64,000 bases of DNA from Microbulbifer salipaludis (lineage in GTDB: Bacteria; Pseudomonadota; Gammaproteobacteria; Pseudomonadales; Cellvibrionaceae): contig NZ_JAEKJR010000002.1 in NCBI RefSeq assembly GCF_017303155.1, forward strand, positions 930,001-994,000, given 5' to 3'. This document shows positions 25,280 through 35,790 of the stretch, piece after piece (position 1 is the stretch's first letter; each line of letters begins with the position of its first letter). The notes under the pieces are model-generated. The model saw only the letters and a program-made list of their open reading frames with translations. It did no database searches and was not told the origin of the DNA. The position numbers were made by a program, and so were the translations under genes.

Positions 25280-26455
25280 TTAACGGCAGAACTGCTTGAT
25301 GCGTTTTGCCCCTTCGATACATTCATCCAGGGTGGCGACCAGGGCCATACGGACATATTCCGTGCCCGGGTTTACCCCGTTGGCCTCGCGGGCCAGGTAG
25401 GCACCGGGGAGGACGGTAATATGTTGTTGGCGGAACAGCTCGCGGGCAAATGCCTCGCCATCGCCCACGCGGGGCCACAGGTAAAAACTCGCTTCGGGTT
25501 TCTGCACATCCAGACAGCCGTCGAGAATGTCCAGTACGGCATCGAATTTCTGTCGGTATAGTGCGCGGTTTTCCTTCACGTGCTGCTCGTCTTGCCAGGC
25601 GGCGATGGAGGCGTACTGGGTTGGCACCGGCATGGCGCAGCCGTGATAGGTGCGGTAGAGCAGGAATTTTTCCAGAACCTCAGCATCGCCCGCGACAAAG
25701 CCTGACCGCAGGCCCGGCAGGTTGGAGCGCTTTGACAGGCTGTGAAACACAACGCAGCGGCGGTAGTCGTCGCGGCCCAGCTCCGCACAGGCCTGTAGCA
25801 GGCCTGCGGGCGGGCTGGTCTCATCGAAATAGAGTTCCGAGTAGCACTCGTCAGACGCGATGGTGAACTGGTAGCGATCGGCCAGGGCAATCAGGCGCTT
25901 CAGGTCGTCCATGTCCAGCAGGGCGCCGGTGGGGTTGCCCGGCGTGCACAGGTACAGCAGTTCGCACTGCTGCCAGACAGTTTCAGGGACCGCGTCAAAG
26001 TCTGGCTTGAAGCCGGTTTCGGCACTGCAATTGATGAAGTGTGGCGTGGCGCCCGCCAGCAGCGCGGCGCCCTCGTATATCTGGTAGAAGGGATTGGGCA
26101 TCAGTACCCTGGCACCGGGCGATACCACCGCCTGCGCGAACGCAAACAGCGCTTCGCGGGTTCCGTTGACCGGAATGACCTGGCTGGCCGCGTCGACGTG
26201 ATCCAGCTGAAAGCGCTGGCATAGCCAGCGGGCTATGGTTTCGCGCAGTGCATCCAGCCCCTTGGTGAGAGGGTAGGCTGAGAGCTTGTCCAGATTGTCG
26301 ATCAGCTCGTCGCGCACAAAGGCCGGCGGGGTGTGTTTGGGTTCGCCGATTGACAGCGCGATATGGCTGAGTGCCGCCGGCGGTTCCAGCCCCTCCTTGA
26401 GTGTCGCCAGTTTGGCGAAAGGGTAGGGCTGTAGCTGTTGCAAATTCGGGTTCAT
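25280..26455 (-). CDS. dapC: Succinyldiaminopimelate transaminase
   Basis: PLP-dependent class I aminotransferase of 391 residues, transferring the amino group onto N-succinyl-2-amino-6-oxopimelate in lysine synthesis. Motifs: NGTREALFAFAQA, NPTG-type loop (CTPGNPTGALLD), the DECYSELYFDE region and the PLP lysine in HSLSKRSNLPGLRSGF. The position with dapD, dapE and glnD, as in Pseudomonas, supports DapC over other aminotransferases. Its stop is 24 bases upstream of nth. Confidence 0.92.
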   Translation of the reverse strand: MNPNLQQLQPYPFAKLATLKEGLEPPAALSHIALSIGEPKHTPPAFVRDELIDNLDKLSAYPLTKGLDALRETIARWLCQRFQLDHVDAASQVIPVNGTREALFAFAQAVVSPGARVLMPNPFYQIYEGAALLAGATPHFINCSAETGFKPDFDAVPETVWQQCELLYLCTPGNPTGALLDMDDLKRLIALADRYQFTIASDECYSELYFDETSPPAGLLQACAELGRDDYRRCVVFHSLSKRSNLPGLRSGFVAGDAEVLEKFLLYRTYHGCAMPVPTQYASIAAWQDEQHVKENRALYRQKFDAVLDILDGCLDVQKPEASFYLWPRVGDGEAFARELFRQQHITVLPGAYLAREANGVNPGTEYVRMALVATLDECIEGAKRIKQFCR

Positions 26456-26495
26456 GTTGTTGGTCTGTATACAAAGCTATTCGGGGCTGCGGCGG

Positions 26496-29231
26496 TCAGG
26501 GCTGCGGCGGCAGCGTGGCCTGGTGTGCATCCAGTTCCTGGCAGATGGCCTGCTCCAGTGTCTCGATCAGTGCCGGGTCGGTGAGCGGTTGATCGTCGGC
26601 GTCGGTGATATGGAAAATATCCTCGACGCGCTCCCCCAGGGTGGAAATCTTGGCATTGTGCAGACGCAGATCGTGGGAAATGAATATGCGCGCGATCCGC
26701 GCCAGCAGGCCCGGTCGGTCCGCGCTGGTGATTTCCAGGGTGCTGTAGTTATCTTCCGGGCTCGTAGAAATATGGGCCTGGCTGGGCAGGTGGAACATTT
26801 TCAGGCGGCGCGGAGTGCGGCGCTGAATCACTTTGGAGTAGTCCTCCACCAGTTTCAGTTCCTGCTGCAGGGTATTGCGGATCTGCTCCAGACGATGCGG
26901 TTCATCCAGCAGGGGCTGGCCAGACTCATCCAGCACATAGAAGGTGTCGAGGGTGTAACCGCCCGCGGAGCTGTACAGGCGCGCATCGTGAATGTTCAGG
27001 TTGAGCATATCGAGGCCGGTTACCACCGCGGCAAACACGTTGGGGCGGTCCGGAGTGTATACGAAAACCTCGGTGGCACCGTCGTGTTCGCCGGGGCCGG
27101 AATTGCGGGTGAGCACAACACTGTCCGTGTCCTCGTCGCGCTCCGGGTCTTTCTGCAGCTGATAGATCGCGGCGGTGTGCCAGGTGATACTGTCGGCGCT
27201 TTCGCGCACGAAATAGTCTTCCCCCATTTCCGACCAGATGTCTTCGACAGCATTGCTGGGCAGGCCCATGGCGCGCAGCATGTTGCGGGCTTGCGCCTGG
27301 GTTTCGATGTAGATTTCATCGCGATCGATCGGGTTTTCCAGGCCCCGGCGCAGCGCGCGCTGAGTGTACTGGTACAACTGGCGCATCAGGCTCGCGCGCC
27401 AGCTGTTCCACAGGTCCGGGTTGGTGGCATTGATGTCCGCCACGGTAAGGGCATACAGGTAGTCCAGGTGTTCACGGTCGCCGACTTCGCCGGCAAACGC
27501 GTGCACCACCTCGGGGTCGGAAATGTCCTGCTTCTGGGATACCGCGCTCATCAGCAGGTGTTTTTCCACCAGCCAGCACACCAGGCGGCGGTCCCGCGCC
27601 GGCAGCCCGTGACGGCGGCAAAAAGCGTCTGCGTCCACGATGCCGAGCTTTGAGTGGTCGCCGCCACGGCCCTTGGCGATGTCGTGGTAGAGGCCGGCGA
27701 TATACAGCAGCTCTGGCTTGCGCATACGCGACAGGATTTCTGCGGCGAGGGGGAATTTCTCCCAGGCATCGTCGTCGCGGAAGCTGCGCATATTACGCAC
27801 CACCTGCAGGGTGTGGGCGTCCACGGTGTAGATGTGGAACAGGTCGTGCTGCATTTGCCCGGTGACCCGGCCAAACTCCGGCAGATAGCGACCGAGGATG
27901 CCGTAGCGTGTCATGCGGGTGAGCTGGGTGGAGAGCCCGCGGGGGCTGCGCAGCAACTGCATGAACAGGCGTGTGTTGGTAGGGTCTGCGCGAAACTGGT
28001 CGTCAATCAGGTGGCGGTGTTCGCGGATCAATCGGATGGTGGAGGCCCGTACACCGTCGATGTCCGGGTTGTTGGCCATCAGCACGAAGATTTCCAGCAG
28101 CGCGGGCGGGTATTCGATAAAGGTGCGGGTGACCGTGGCCTCAATCGTGTTGCCGCGCAACTGGAAGCGTTCGTTGATGGGGGTGACCGGCAGGTGTTTG
28201 CCGCGCTGGAGGATGGCCTCATCCAGGAACTGCAGCATCACATCGTTCAGTTCCCGCAGCGCCATAACGATGCGGTAATAAGTGTGCATGAACTGCTCGA
28301 CGGCCAGGTGGGCATCGTTGTCCTTGTAGCCAAACTCCCGCGCCAGTTCGCGCTGGTAGTCAAACAGCAGCCGCTCTTCCGGTCGTCCGGCCAACAGGTG
28401 AAGCCCGTAGCGTACGCGCCACAGGAAGTCCTCACCGGACTGCAAAATGGCAAATTCCTCCTCGGTAAAAAAGCCTTTGCCCTGCAGCTGCTTGAGTGTA
28501 CGCACCTTGAAGTAACGCTTGGCCACCCAGTTGATGGTCTGGATATCCCGCAATCCACCGGGAGCCTTTTTGATGTTGGGCTCGAGGTTGTATTCGGCAC
28601 CCTGCTGTTTGTTGTGGCGGGATTCCTGTTCGGCATACTTTGCGCTGAAGAACTGGTCCGCGGGCCAGATCTTGTCGGGCGTCATGCGCGCCGCCAGTGC
28701 CTCGCCCAGCGCCGGGTTGCCCACCACCGTGCGGCATTCCATCAGATTGGTGGCGACGGTGATGTCTTCCGCGGCCATTTCGATGCAGTGGTCGACCGTA
28801 CGTACCGCGTGACCAATGTCGAGCTTCAGGTCCCACAGAAAAGCGACCAGCCGTTCGATATTGTCGACGGTGTTGCCGGTGGGCTTTTCTAGGCTGAGGA
28901 TCAGCAGGTCAATGTCCGACTTCGGGTGCAATTCACCGCGACCGTAACCGCCGACGGCCAGCAGGCTGATGTTGTCTGGCCACTGAAACTGATGCCAGGC
29001 GTAGTGCAGCAGGCAGTCGACAAACAGGGCCCGCTCGTAAACCAGCGTGCGGACATCTTCGCCCTCGTGGAAGCGGCGCCCCATATGGGTGTCAGCCGCA
29101 ACCACGGCATCTTTGAAAATCTCCAGCGCCGGGCGCTCACCGGCTTCCAGGTCGCGGCGGAAGCGGGACTGGTCGAAGAAAAAAAGCGGCCTTTCAAAGT
29201 GTGGTATCTGAGCCAGTGGCTTGGAATTCAT
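26496..29231 (-). CDS. glnD: Bifunctional uridylyltransferase/uridylyl-removing enzyme
   Basis: The glutamine sensor that uridylylates PII protein under nitrogen limitation and removes UMP when glutamine is plentiful. At 911 residues it has the full layout: nucleotidyltransferase motif GGYGRGELHPKSDIDLL (about 94-110), a helical region, an HD hydrolase domain (LYHDIAKGRGGDHS, about 510), and two C-terminal ACT domains that bind glutamine (about 700-780 and 830-905). It is 167 bases downstream of map and probably cotranscribed with dapC. Confidence 0.95.
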   Translation of the reverse strand: MNSKPLAQIPHFERPLFFFDQSRFRRDLEAGERPALEIFKDAVVAADTHMGRRFHEGEDVRTLVYERALFVDCLLHYAWHQFQWPDNISLLAVGGYGRGELHPKSDIDLLILSLEKPTGNTVDNIERLVAFLWDLKLDIGHAVRTVDHCIEMAAEDITVATNLMECRTVVGNPALGEALAARMTPDKIWPADQFFSAKYAEQESRHNKQQGAEYNLEPNIKKAPGGLRDIQTINWVAKRYFKVRTLKQLQGKGFFTEEEFAILQSGEDFLWRVRYGLHLLAGRPEERLLFDYQRELAREFGYKDNDAHLAVEQFMHTYYRIVMALRELNDVMLQFLDEAILQRGKHLPVTPINERFQLRGNTIEATVTRTFIEYPPALLEIFVLMANNPDIDGVRASTIRLIREHRHLIDDQFRADPTNTRLFMQLLRSPRGLSTQLTRMTRYGILGRYLPEFGRVTGQMQHDLFHIYTVDAHTLQVVRNMRSFRDDDAWEKFPLAAEILSRMRKPELLYIAGLYHDIAKGRGGDHSKLGIVDADAFCRRHGLPARDRRLVCWLVEKHLLMSAVSQKQDISDPEVVHAFAGEVGDREHLDYLYALTVADINATNPDLWNSWRASLMRQLYQYTQRALRRGLENPIDRDEIYIETQAQARNMLRAMGLPSNAVEDIWSEMGEDYFVRESADSITWHTAAIYQLQKDPERDEDTDSVVLTRNSGPGEHDGATEVFVYTPDRPNVFAAVVTGLDMLNLNIHDARLYSSAGGYTLDTFYVLDESGQPLLDEPHRLEQIRNTLQQELKLVEDYSKVIQRRTPRRLKMFHLPSQAHISTSPEDNYSTLEITSADRPGLLARIARIFISHDLRLHNAKISTLGERVEDIFHITDADDQPLTDPALIETLEQAICQELDAHQATLPPQP

Positions 29232-29398
29232 CAGTATCGAGTCCGGTTCGGCCCGGGCTCCCGTGGGTGTGCACGGTGCCCTGAACCTGTTGTTCCTTCC
29301 CTGGCCACGATCGAATTAGCCAGACGCAGGCTGGTTAATGGTGGCCGTATTCACGCGATAACTCTGGCTGTGCTCTGTACCAGCAGCGCCTTGCCGGA

Positions 29399-30169
29399 TT
29401 AAAACGACTCTTCCTTGCGCGCGGTCAGGATCTCTACGCCGTCCGACGTAACAGCCATGGTGTGCTCCCACTGAGCGGACAGGCGTCTGTCTACGGTCAC
29501 GGCGGTCCAGCCATCCCGCAATACACGACTGCCTGGTTTGCCGGCGTTGATCATGGGTTCGATGGTGAAGGTCATGCCTTCTTCCAGCACCTGCCCGGTG
29601 CCGGGCTTCCCGTAGTGCAGGATTTGTGGGTCTTCGTGGAAGACGTTGCCGATCCCGTGGCCGCAGAAGTCTTTCACCACGGAATAGTAATTTTTCTCGG
29701 CGTGCTGCTGGATAACATGGCCGATATCCCCCAGGGTGGTGCCGGGGCGCACAATTTCGATGGCCTTGTACAGACACTCCTGCGTCACCTCGACCAGGCG
29801 TTTTGCGTGGGGCACGGGCTTGCCTACGAAGTACATCTTGGAGGTATCGCCATACCAGCCATCCTTGATGACTGTTACGTCGATGTTGATGATGTCGCCC
29901 TTCTTGAGAACCTTGGATTCCGACGGAATACCATGGCAGACCACCTCGTTGACGGAGGTGCAGATGGACTTGGGAAAGCCGCGGTAGCCGAGGCAGGCGG
30001 GAATCGCCTGTTGCACATTGACGATGTGGTCGTGGCAGCGGCGGTCCAGCTCTTCCGTGGTGACACCGGGAACGACGTACTCGCCAATCATCTCCAGCAC
30101 CTCGGCGGCCAGGCGGCCAGCGGTGCGCATTTTGGCGATCTGTTCAGGGGTCTTTACGGCATTGGTCAT
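29399..30169 (-). CDS. map: Methionine aminopeptidase, type I
   Basis: Removes N-terminal methionine from new proteins; 256 residues. The metal ligands are visible in INIDVTVIKDGWYGDTSKMY (two Asp), GHGIGNVFHEDP (His), FTIEPMI (Glu) and WEHTMAVT (Glu). The start at 30169 gives the normal MTNAVKTPEQIAKMRTAGRLAAEVL beginning; an extended frame to 30277 is spurious. It diverges from rpsB, as in E. coli. Confidence 0.95.
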   Translation of the reverse strand: MTNAVKTPEQIAKMRTAGRLAAEVLEMIGEYVVPGVTTEELDRRCHDHIVNVQQAIPACLGYRGFPKSICTSVNEVVCHGIPSESKVLKKGDIINIDVTVIKDGWYGDTSKMYFVGKPVPHAKRLVEVTQECLYKAIEIVRPGTTLGDIGHVIQQHAEKNYYSVVKDFCGHGIGNVFHEDPQILHYGKPGTGQVLEEGMTFTIEPMINAGKPGSRVLRDGWTAVTVDRRLSAQWEHTMAVTSDGVEILTARKEESF

Positions 30170-30439
30170 GGATTTTCCCGGAAATTCTGTACATTTATAC
30201 GCACGTTGGCGAACAACGTCTGGCGAGCCAGGTGGCGTGCGGCGCGATATTGTAGCGGAATTACCGCGCTGCAGCACATAATCAGGCCCCTGTGGCCGGC
30301 CCCGTCTCTCCGGTCATTCCGTGGGAGGTCAGCGCTGCTGGCGGGCGGTGGTGTCGGGGGCTGTGTGGGCAGCGGCAATCGGAGTGGCCTTCGACGCATT
30401 CCTGACGAGCCTATACTTCCAGCGCTCCCGGTAATGTGG

Positions 30440-30445
30440 TATAAA
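30440..30445 (+). promoter_or_regulatory. Candidate rpsB promoter (extended -10)
   Basis: TGGTATAAA gives an extended -10 element (TGnTATAAA) followed by a GC-rich discriminator GCGCGCC, typical of stringently controlled translation genes. No good -35 lies upstream (TTCCAG at 30417). Start of transcription near 30452 would give a leader of about 215 bases. The rest of the 500-base gap 30170-30669 holds no gene. Confidence 0.5.
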
Positions 30446-30560
30446 GCGCGCCGCTTTGGGCGGTGCCCGGGCGAAATCAACCAAGCCGGGGCGGGATTTT
30501 TTCTCTGCCCTGAACAAACGCCGCACATATACCGGCACATTCTCCTGGGTGTCTTCACTG

Positions 30561-30661
30561 TCAGTTTTGAAGGTGGGGATTGGTGAATGGGGTATATGGA
30601 GGATGTAACCCGGGAAGTGATCAGCAAAAGATAGTGCTCGTCGCTTCCGTGTGAAAACTGA
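30561..30661 (+). promoter_or_regulatory. Candidate structured rpsB (S2) leader
   Basis: TCAGTTTT (30561-30568) is complementary to AAAACTGA (30654-30661), which lies next to the GAGG binding site, and a smaller GGAAG/CTTCC stem lies between. This would form a closed leader stem touching the ribosome binding site, as expected for the S2-controlled rpsB leader known in gammaproteobacteria. I matched the idea, not a recorded consensus. Confidence 0.4.
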
Positions 30662-30669
30662 GGTTTATT

Positions 30670-31416
30670 ATGCCGCAAGTCAGCATGCGCGATATGCTGC
30701 AGGCTGGTGTCCACTTTGGTCACCAGACCCGCTACTGGAACCCCAAGATGGGTCAATTCATCTTTGGTGCCCGTAACAAGATTCACATCATCAACCTCGA
30801 GCACACTGTTCCGGCCTTCAACGAAGCTCTGCAAATCATCAAAGGCATGGCTGCGCAGAAGAAGAAGGTTCTGTTTGTTGGCACCAAGCGCGCTGCGCAG
30901 AAGTCCATCAAAGAGCAGGCGGAGCGTGCAGGCCAGCCTTACGTCAGCAACCGCTGGCTGGGTGGTATGCTCACCAACTACAAAACCATCCGCGCTTCCA
31001 TCAAGCGTTACCGCGACCTCGAAGCCCAGTCTCAGGACGGCACCTTCGAGAAGCTGACCAAGAAAGAAGCCCTGATGCGCACTCGCACCATGGAGAAGCT
31101 TGAGCGCTCCATCGGTGGTATCAAAGATATGGGCGGTCTGCCTGACGCATTGTTCGTGATCGACGTTGAGCACGAGCGTATCGCTATTCAGGAAGCCAAC
31201 AAGCTGGGTATCCCGGTGATTGGTATCGTTGACACCAACAGCAGCCCTGAAGGCGTTGATTACGTTATCCCTGGTAACGATGACGCCATCCGTGCCATCA
31301 AGCTGTACACCACTGCGGTAGCCGATGCGGTTGTTGCCGGTGCTGCAGAAGCTGGCGGTGCTGCGCAGAGCGAATACGTAGAAGCGAGCGACGACCAGGC
31401 TGCTGCTGACTCTTAA
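30670..31416 (+). CDS. rpsB: 30S ribosomal protein S2
   Basis: Small-subunit protein of 248 residues that closes the head-platform junction. It begins [27 protein letters not shown] and contains [13 protein letters not shown] and [12 protein letters not shown], the family hallmarks. It is followed by tsf after a partial terminator, as in E. coli. Confidence 0.98.
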   Translation: MPQVSMRDMLQAGVHFGHQTRYWNPKMGQFIFGARNKIHIINLEHTVPAFNEALQIIKGMAAQKKKVLFVGTKRAAQKSIKEQAERAGQPYVSNRWLGGMLTNYKTIRASIKRYRDLEAQSQDGTFEKLTKKEALMRTRTMEKLERSIGGIKDMGGLPDALFVIDVEHERIAIQEANKLGIPVIGIVDTNSSPEGVDYVIPGNDDAIRAIKLYTTAVADAVVAGAAEAGGAAQSEYVEASDDQAAADS

Positions 31417-31475
31417 TATCTGAGTCATAGCTGCAGGCTACTGGCGGTGTAACATTATTGGGTTACGCTGCAGGG

Positions 31476-31506
31476 AAAAGGGGCCATTTATCCGGCCCCT
31501 TTTTTT
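31476..31506 (+). terminator. Terminator/attenuator between rpsB and tsf
   Basis: AAAAGGGGCC and GGCCCCTTTT pair around an 8-base loop, followed by seven T. It would reduce transcription into tsf, allowing S2 to outnumber EF-Ts or a processing point. Confidence 0.85.
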
Positions 31507-31549
31507 CAAATCCATCAAAGAATTTGAATCTGAACCCGAGGATTGAATC

Positions 31550-32413
31550 ATGGCGATTACCGCGTCAATGGTAAAAGAACTGCGCGAGCGCACCGGCCTG
31601 CCGATGATGGAGTGCAAAAAAGCACTGACCGAGGCCGATGGTGATATCGAAAAAGCGATTGAAGATCTGCGTAAGGCCTCCGGCCTGAAAGCGGCCAAGA
31701 AAGCGGGCCGTACCGCAGCGGACGGCATTGTTGCCGCCAAAGTTGCCGAAGATGGCAGCTACGGTGTTCTGGTAGAAGTGAACTCCGAAACCGACTTCGT
31801 GGCCCGCGATGACAACTTCAAGGCGTTCGTTGCCAAGGTTGTTGATAAGGCTTTTGCCGAGCGCCAGGTGGACGTTGCCGCGCTGATGGAAGGCGAGCTG
31901 GAAGAAGCGCGTGAAGCGCTGGTACAGAAGATCGGCGAAAACATTGGTGTGCGCCGTATCGAGCTGGTGGAAGCGCCGGTAGTGGGTGCTTATGTTCACT
32001 CCAACAGCCGCATTGCGGCCATCGTTGCCCTGAGCGGCGGTGACGTTGAGACTGCGCGCGATGTGGCCATGCACGTAACTGCGGTAAACCCGCAGGTTGT
32101 GAAGCCGGAAGATATGCCGGCCGACGTGCTGGAGAAGGAAAAAGAGATCATCAAGGCCCAGCCGGATATGGAAGGTAAGCCTGCCGAAATCGTCGAGAAG
32201 ATGATGGGCGGTCGTATCAAGAAGTTCCTGAAGGAAAACAGCCTGGTTGAGCAGCCCTTCGTGAAGAACCCGGATGTTACCGTTGCCAAGCTGGTGAAGG
32301 ATGCCGGTGGTGATGTAGCCAGCTTCGTGCGTTTCGAAGTGGGTGAAGGCATTGAGAAGGAAGAAGTGGACTTTGCAGCGGAAGTGGCTGCACAGGTTAA
32401 ATCCAGCTCTTGA
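31550..32413 (+). CDS. tsf: Elongation factor Ts
   Basis: Nucleotide exchange factor for EF-Tu, 287 residues. The N-terminal UBA-like domain ([20 protein letters not shown]) with the TDFV motif ([13 protein letters not shown]) and the core EF-Ts repeat are complete. It follows rpsB at 133 bases with a strong terminator in between. Confidence 0.98.
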   Translation: MAITASMVKELRERTGLPMMECKKALTEADGDIEKAIEDLRKASGLKAAKKAGRTAADGIVAAKVAEDGSYGVLVEVNSETDFVARDDNFKAFVAKVVDKAFAERQVDVAALMEGELEEAREALVQKIGENIGVRRIELVEAPVVGAYVHSNSRIAAIVALSGGDVETARDVAMHVTAVNPQVVKPEDMPADVLEKEKEIIKAQPDMEGKPAEIVEKMMGGRIKKFLKENSLVEQPFVKNPDVTVAKLVKDAGGDVASFVRFEVGEGIEKEEVDFAAEVAAQVKSSS

Positions 32414-32422
32414 TGTCTGATT

Positions 32423-32497
32423 CGCCGGCGACCCAGTGTCGCCGGCGCCAGCGGGGTGCTCCCGGGGTGTTCATCCGAATACTGCCGGGGCACCCCG
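32423..32497 (+). terminator. Stem-loops after tsf, possibly a terminator
   Basis: A perfect 10-base stem (32423-32432 with 32438-32447, loop CCAGT) is followed by a second stem CGGGGTGC (32452) / GCACCCCG (32490). No T run follows. They lie in the 290 bases between tsf and pyrH, which otherwise contain no gene; the pyrH promoter is probably downstream of them. Confidence 0.45.
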
Positions 32498-32703
32498 TTG
32501 TGGTATCTGGCTTGCGGCAATCTGGTGCTCACAAAGTGTGCAGTTGTATTGCCTGCAGGGCGGAATATCGAGGTAATGCGCCCTCCTGAACGGCTGGGCC
32601 ATAGGTAAAGCGCCGAAATTGTTGTAATGTTCGGCGGGCGCAAACTGGAATGGAGTTTGTGCCTCAACAATGAATTGAGCCCGTGACAGTTGAGGATCAA
32701 AGG

Positions 32704-33441
32704 ATGCCAGGTATTAAAGACCGTAAGTACAAGCGAATCCTGTTAAAGCTCAGCGGAGAAGAGCTGATGGGCGAGCAGGGGTTCGGGATCAGCCCCAAGG
32801 TGCTGGACAAAATGGCACTGGAAATCGGTCAGCTGGTGGGCATTGGTGTCCAGGTTGGCCTGGTGGTCGGCGGTGGCAACCTGTTCCGCGGTGCGGCGTT
32901 GAATGCCGCCGGACTGGACCGTGTGACCGGCGACCATATGGGTATGCTGGCCACGGTGATGAACGCACTGGCGCTGCGCGATGCGCTGGAGCGCTCGAAT
33001 ATCTCCTCCCGGGTTATGTCCGCGATCCAGATGAGCGGTATCGTAGACCACTACGACCGCCGCGCGGCGATCCGATACTTGGAGCGCGGGGAAGTACTGA
33101 TTTTCGCCGCAGGCACCGGTAATCCGTTCTTCACCACCGATTCTGCGGCGTGTCTGCGTGGTATCGAAATCGAAGCGGAAATGGTCCTCAAGGCCACCAA
33201 GGTAGATGGGGTTTACTCCGCTGACCCGGTGCTGGTTCCCGATGCGACCCGTTACGACCGCCTCACCTACGATGAGGTGCTCGACAAAAAGCTCGGTGTG
33301 ATGGATTTAACTGCAATCTGCCTGTGCCGCGAGCACAACATGCCAGTGCGGGTCTTCCGGATGGACAAGACCGGCGCACTGCTGAACATCGTTGTGGGCG
33401 GTGTTGAAGGCACACTTATTGAAGAGGACGTGAATCAGTGA
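32704..33441 (+). CDS. pyrH: UMP kinase
   Basis: Phosphorylates UMP to UDP; 245 residues, amino-acid-kinase fold. Key blocks are [40 protein letters not shown] and the ATP-site region [15 protein letters not shown] 32704 has GAGG 8 bases upstream and gives E. coli-like length; a GTG at 32683 is less likely. The stop overlaps the frr start by 4 bases (GTGA). Confidence 0.96.
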   Translation: MPGIKDRKYKRILLKLSGEELMGEQGFGISPKVLDKMALEIGQLVGIGVQVGLVVGGGNLFRGAALNAAGLDRVTGDHMGMLATVMNALALRDALERSNISSRVMSAIQMSGIVDHYDRRAAIRYLERGEVLIFAAGTGNPFFTTDSAACLRGIEIEAEMVLKATKVDGVYSADPVLVPDATRYDRLTYDEVLDKKLGVMDLTAICLCREHNMPVRVFRMDKTGALLNIVVGGVEGTLIEEDVNQ

Positions 33442-33995
33442 TTGACGATATCAAGAAAGAAGCGGAAGGGCGCATGAAGAAGGCCCTTGAAGCACTGGGC
33501 AGCAATTTTAACAAGATCCGCACAGGTCGCGCGCACCCCAGTATTCTCGACGGCATTCAGGTGTCTTACTACGGCTCTGATACCCCGCTTTCCCAGGTGG
33601 CCAATGTCACTGTGGAAGATGCGCGCACCCTGTCGGTGACGCCCTGGGAAAAGAACCTGGTACCCGACATCGAAAAAGCCATCATGAAGTCAGATCTCGG
33701 TCTGAATCCGAGCACCGCCGGTGCGGTCATTCGTATTCCTATGCCCATGCTGACCGAAGAGACTCGCAAGAATTTCATCAAGCAGGCGAAAGGTGAAGCG
33801 GAGAGCGCGCGGGTGTCTATCCGTAATAACCGTCGCGATGCGCTGGCAGAAGTAAAAGCGCTGCTGAAGGAAAAGGAAATCTCCGAAGACGATGAGCGTC
33901 GTGCTGCGGATGAAATCCAGAAGCTGACGGACAAGTACGTTGCCGAAGTGGAAAAAGCACTGGCGGTGAAAGAAAAAGACCTGATGGAAATCTGA
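33438..33995 (+). CDS. frr: Ribosome recycling factor
   Basis: Splits post-termination ribosomes together with EF-G; 185 residues. [33 protein letters not shown] and [12 protein letters not shown] are hallmark blocks of the three-helix bundle. The start overlaps pyrH and the stop overlaps uppS by one base (TGATG). Confidence 0.97.
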   Translation: MIDDIKKEAEGRMKKALEALGSNFNKIRTGRAHPSILDGIQVSYYGSDTPLSQVANVTVEDARTLSVTPWEKNLVPDIEKAIMKSDLGLNPSTAGAVIRIPMPMLTEETRKNFIKQAKGEAESARVSIRNNRRDALAEVKALLKEKEISEDDERRAADEIQKLTDKYVAEVEKALAVKEKDLMEI

Positions 33996-34756
33996 TGTCA
34001 GCTGGTGGTACTGGTGCGACAGAGTATGAGCCATTGGGGCCTCGCCACGTTGCCATCATCATGGATGGCAACGGCCGCTGGGCGGCAAACCGGGGCTTGT
34101 CGCCCTCCGCGGGGCACAAGGCCGGTGTCGAACGGATTCGTGATCTGATCGAGGCCTGCAAAGCGCGCCAGATTGAGGTGCTGACGCTGTTCGCTTTTTC
34201 CAGTGAGAACTGGCAGCGTCCGCCGGCGGAAGTGGAACTGTTGATGACGCTGTTCCATTCCTATCTGCGGCGTGAGGCACGCAAGATGCACGAGCAGGGC
34301 GTGCGGCTGCGGGTGATTGGCCGGCGGGACCGCTTCTCGCAGAGGTTGCAGCGAGCAATTGCCGAAGCCGAAGCGCTGACCCGCGAAGGCACCAGCGGTA
34401 CGCTGGTTATCGCTGCGGACTACGGTGGCCGGTGGGATATCGCCCAGGCGGCCCGTTTACTGGCCGAAGAGGTGGCTCGCGGTGAGCGCAGTGCAGAGTC
34501 CATTGACGATGTGGCATTGGGCGAGCGAGTGCAGCTGGCTGACCTGCCGCCGGTGGATTTATTGATACGTTCCAGTGGTGAACAGCGAATCAGTAATTTC
34601 ATCCTCTGGCAGGCCGCCTACAGCGAATTCTATTTTACCGAAACGCTGTGGCCGGATTTCGATACAAACGAGTTGGACCTTGCGCTGGATGCGTACCAGC
34701 GGCGTGATCGCCGCTTTGGTGGACGTAATCCGGGCGGTCTGGAGGCGCAGGCCTGA
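33995..34756 (+). CDS. uppS: Undecaprenyl diphosphate synthase
   Basis: Adds isoprenoid units to farnesyl diphosphate to make the C55 carrier for peptidoglycan and O-antigen. 253 residues; HVAIIMDGNGRWA holds the catalytic Asp, and FAFSSENWQRP and SSGEQRISNF are family motifs. The translational coupling with frr is unusual only in detail; the order frr-uppS-cdsA-dxr-rseP matches Pseudomonas (in E. coli dxr precedes uppS). Confidence 0.97.
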   Translation: MSAGGTGATEYEPLGPRHVAIIMDGNGRWAANRGLSPSAGHKAGVERIRDLIEACKARQIEVLTLFAFSSENWQRPPAEVELLMTLFHSYLRREARKMHEQGVRLRVIGRRDRFSQRLQRAIAEAEALTREGTSGTLVIAADYGGRWDIAQAARLLAEEVARGERSAESIDDVALGERVQLADLPPVDLLIRSSGEQRISNFILWQAAYSEFYFTETLWPDFDTNELDLALDAYQRRDRRFGGRNPGGLEAQA

Positions 34757-34831
34757 GGGCCGGGGTTAATCGGTCCCGGCTGATGAGATGAGGCAGCCGG
34801 TCACCAGAATACATTGATCAAGGGTTAAACG

Positions 34832-35677
34832 GTGCTAAAACAACGAATAATTACCGCGCTGGTGTTAGTCGCTCTTTTTCTGGGGCTGCTTTTCTGGGTG
34901 CCGCAGCAATGGTTTTCGATTGCGATTGCCGGTGTCATTCTTTTGGGTGGCTGGGAGTGGGCCAATCTCTCCAATTTGAATCGTGCTTTGCGGTTCGTTT
35001 TCCTTGGCGCATTGGGTGCGGCATTGATTGCCACCGCGCGCTATGTATTTGACTTTGATTTTTCCAACCCCGATACCGATCGCGCGCGCCAGATTCTGGC
35101 CGTCGCTTGCGGATGGTGGGCACTGGCATTTCTCTGGGTACAAGGGTATCCCGCCAGTGCCATGTTGTGGGGTAACCGCTGGGCGCGGGGGCTGATTGGC
35201 CTGGTGGTGCTGGTGCCTGCGTGGCTGTCCGTCGTGATCCTCCAGGGACTGGAGCACGGTGCCTGGCTGGTGTTATTTGTGGTGGCGGTGGTGGTTGCCG
35301 CCGATGTCGGCGCCTACTTCGTGGGGCGCAAGTTTGGCAAGCACAAGTTGGCGCGCGAGGTGAGTCCCGGCAAATCGTGGGAAGGCTTCTTTGGCGGTCT
35401 CGCCGCGTGTCTCGTGCTGGCGTTGGGGGTCTCGTTCGCGTTTGAGCTCCCCGCCAAGAATACCTTCCTGTTTACGGTGGGTGTCCTGGTGACGGCTCTG
35501 GCATCGGTGATTGGCGACCTGGTAGAGAGTATGTTCAAGCGCCACCGGGGAATCAAAGACAGCAGCCGAATCCTGCCTGGCCACGGCGGTATTCTCGATC
35601 GCCTCGACAGCCTCACGGCCGCGTTGCCGGTATTTACCATGGCGGCCCTGGCCAGTGAACTTCCCAAGTATCTGTAA
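34832..35677 (+). CDS. cdsA: Phosphatidate cytidylyltransferase
   Basis: Makes CDP-diacylglycerol, the precursor of all phospholipids. A 281-residue integral membrane protein with about eight hydrophobic segments. The C-terminal CDS signature is clear (SVIGDLVESMFKRHRGIKDSSRILPGHGGILDRLDS). GTG start at 34832. Confidence 0.95.
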   Translation: MLKQRIITALVLVALFLGLLFWVPQQWFSIAIAGVILLGGWEWANLSNLNRALRFVFLGALGAALIATARYVFDFDFSNPDTDRARQILAVACGWWALAFLWVQGYPASAMLWGNRWARGLIGLVVLVPAWLSVVILQGLEHGAWLVLFVVAVVVAADVGAYFVGRKFGKHKLAREVSPGKSWEGFFGGLAACLVLALGVSFAFELPAKNTFLFTVGVLVTALASVIGDLVESMFKRHRGIKDSSRILPGHGGILDRLDSLTAALPVFTMAALASELPKYL

Positions 35678-35790
35678 CCGTAGGGCGTATCTTGTCTGTG
35701 TGCCGCCCAGCCTGTGAGCCGTTAACGAAAATTGGCCCTCGCGTCAGATCGACTCGATCTGCCGCCGGGGCTTTGAGGTAGTTCGTTTTC

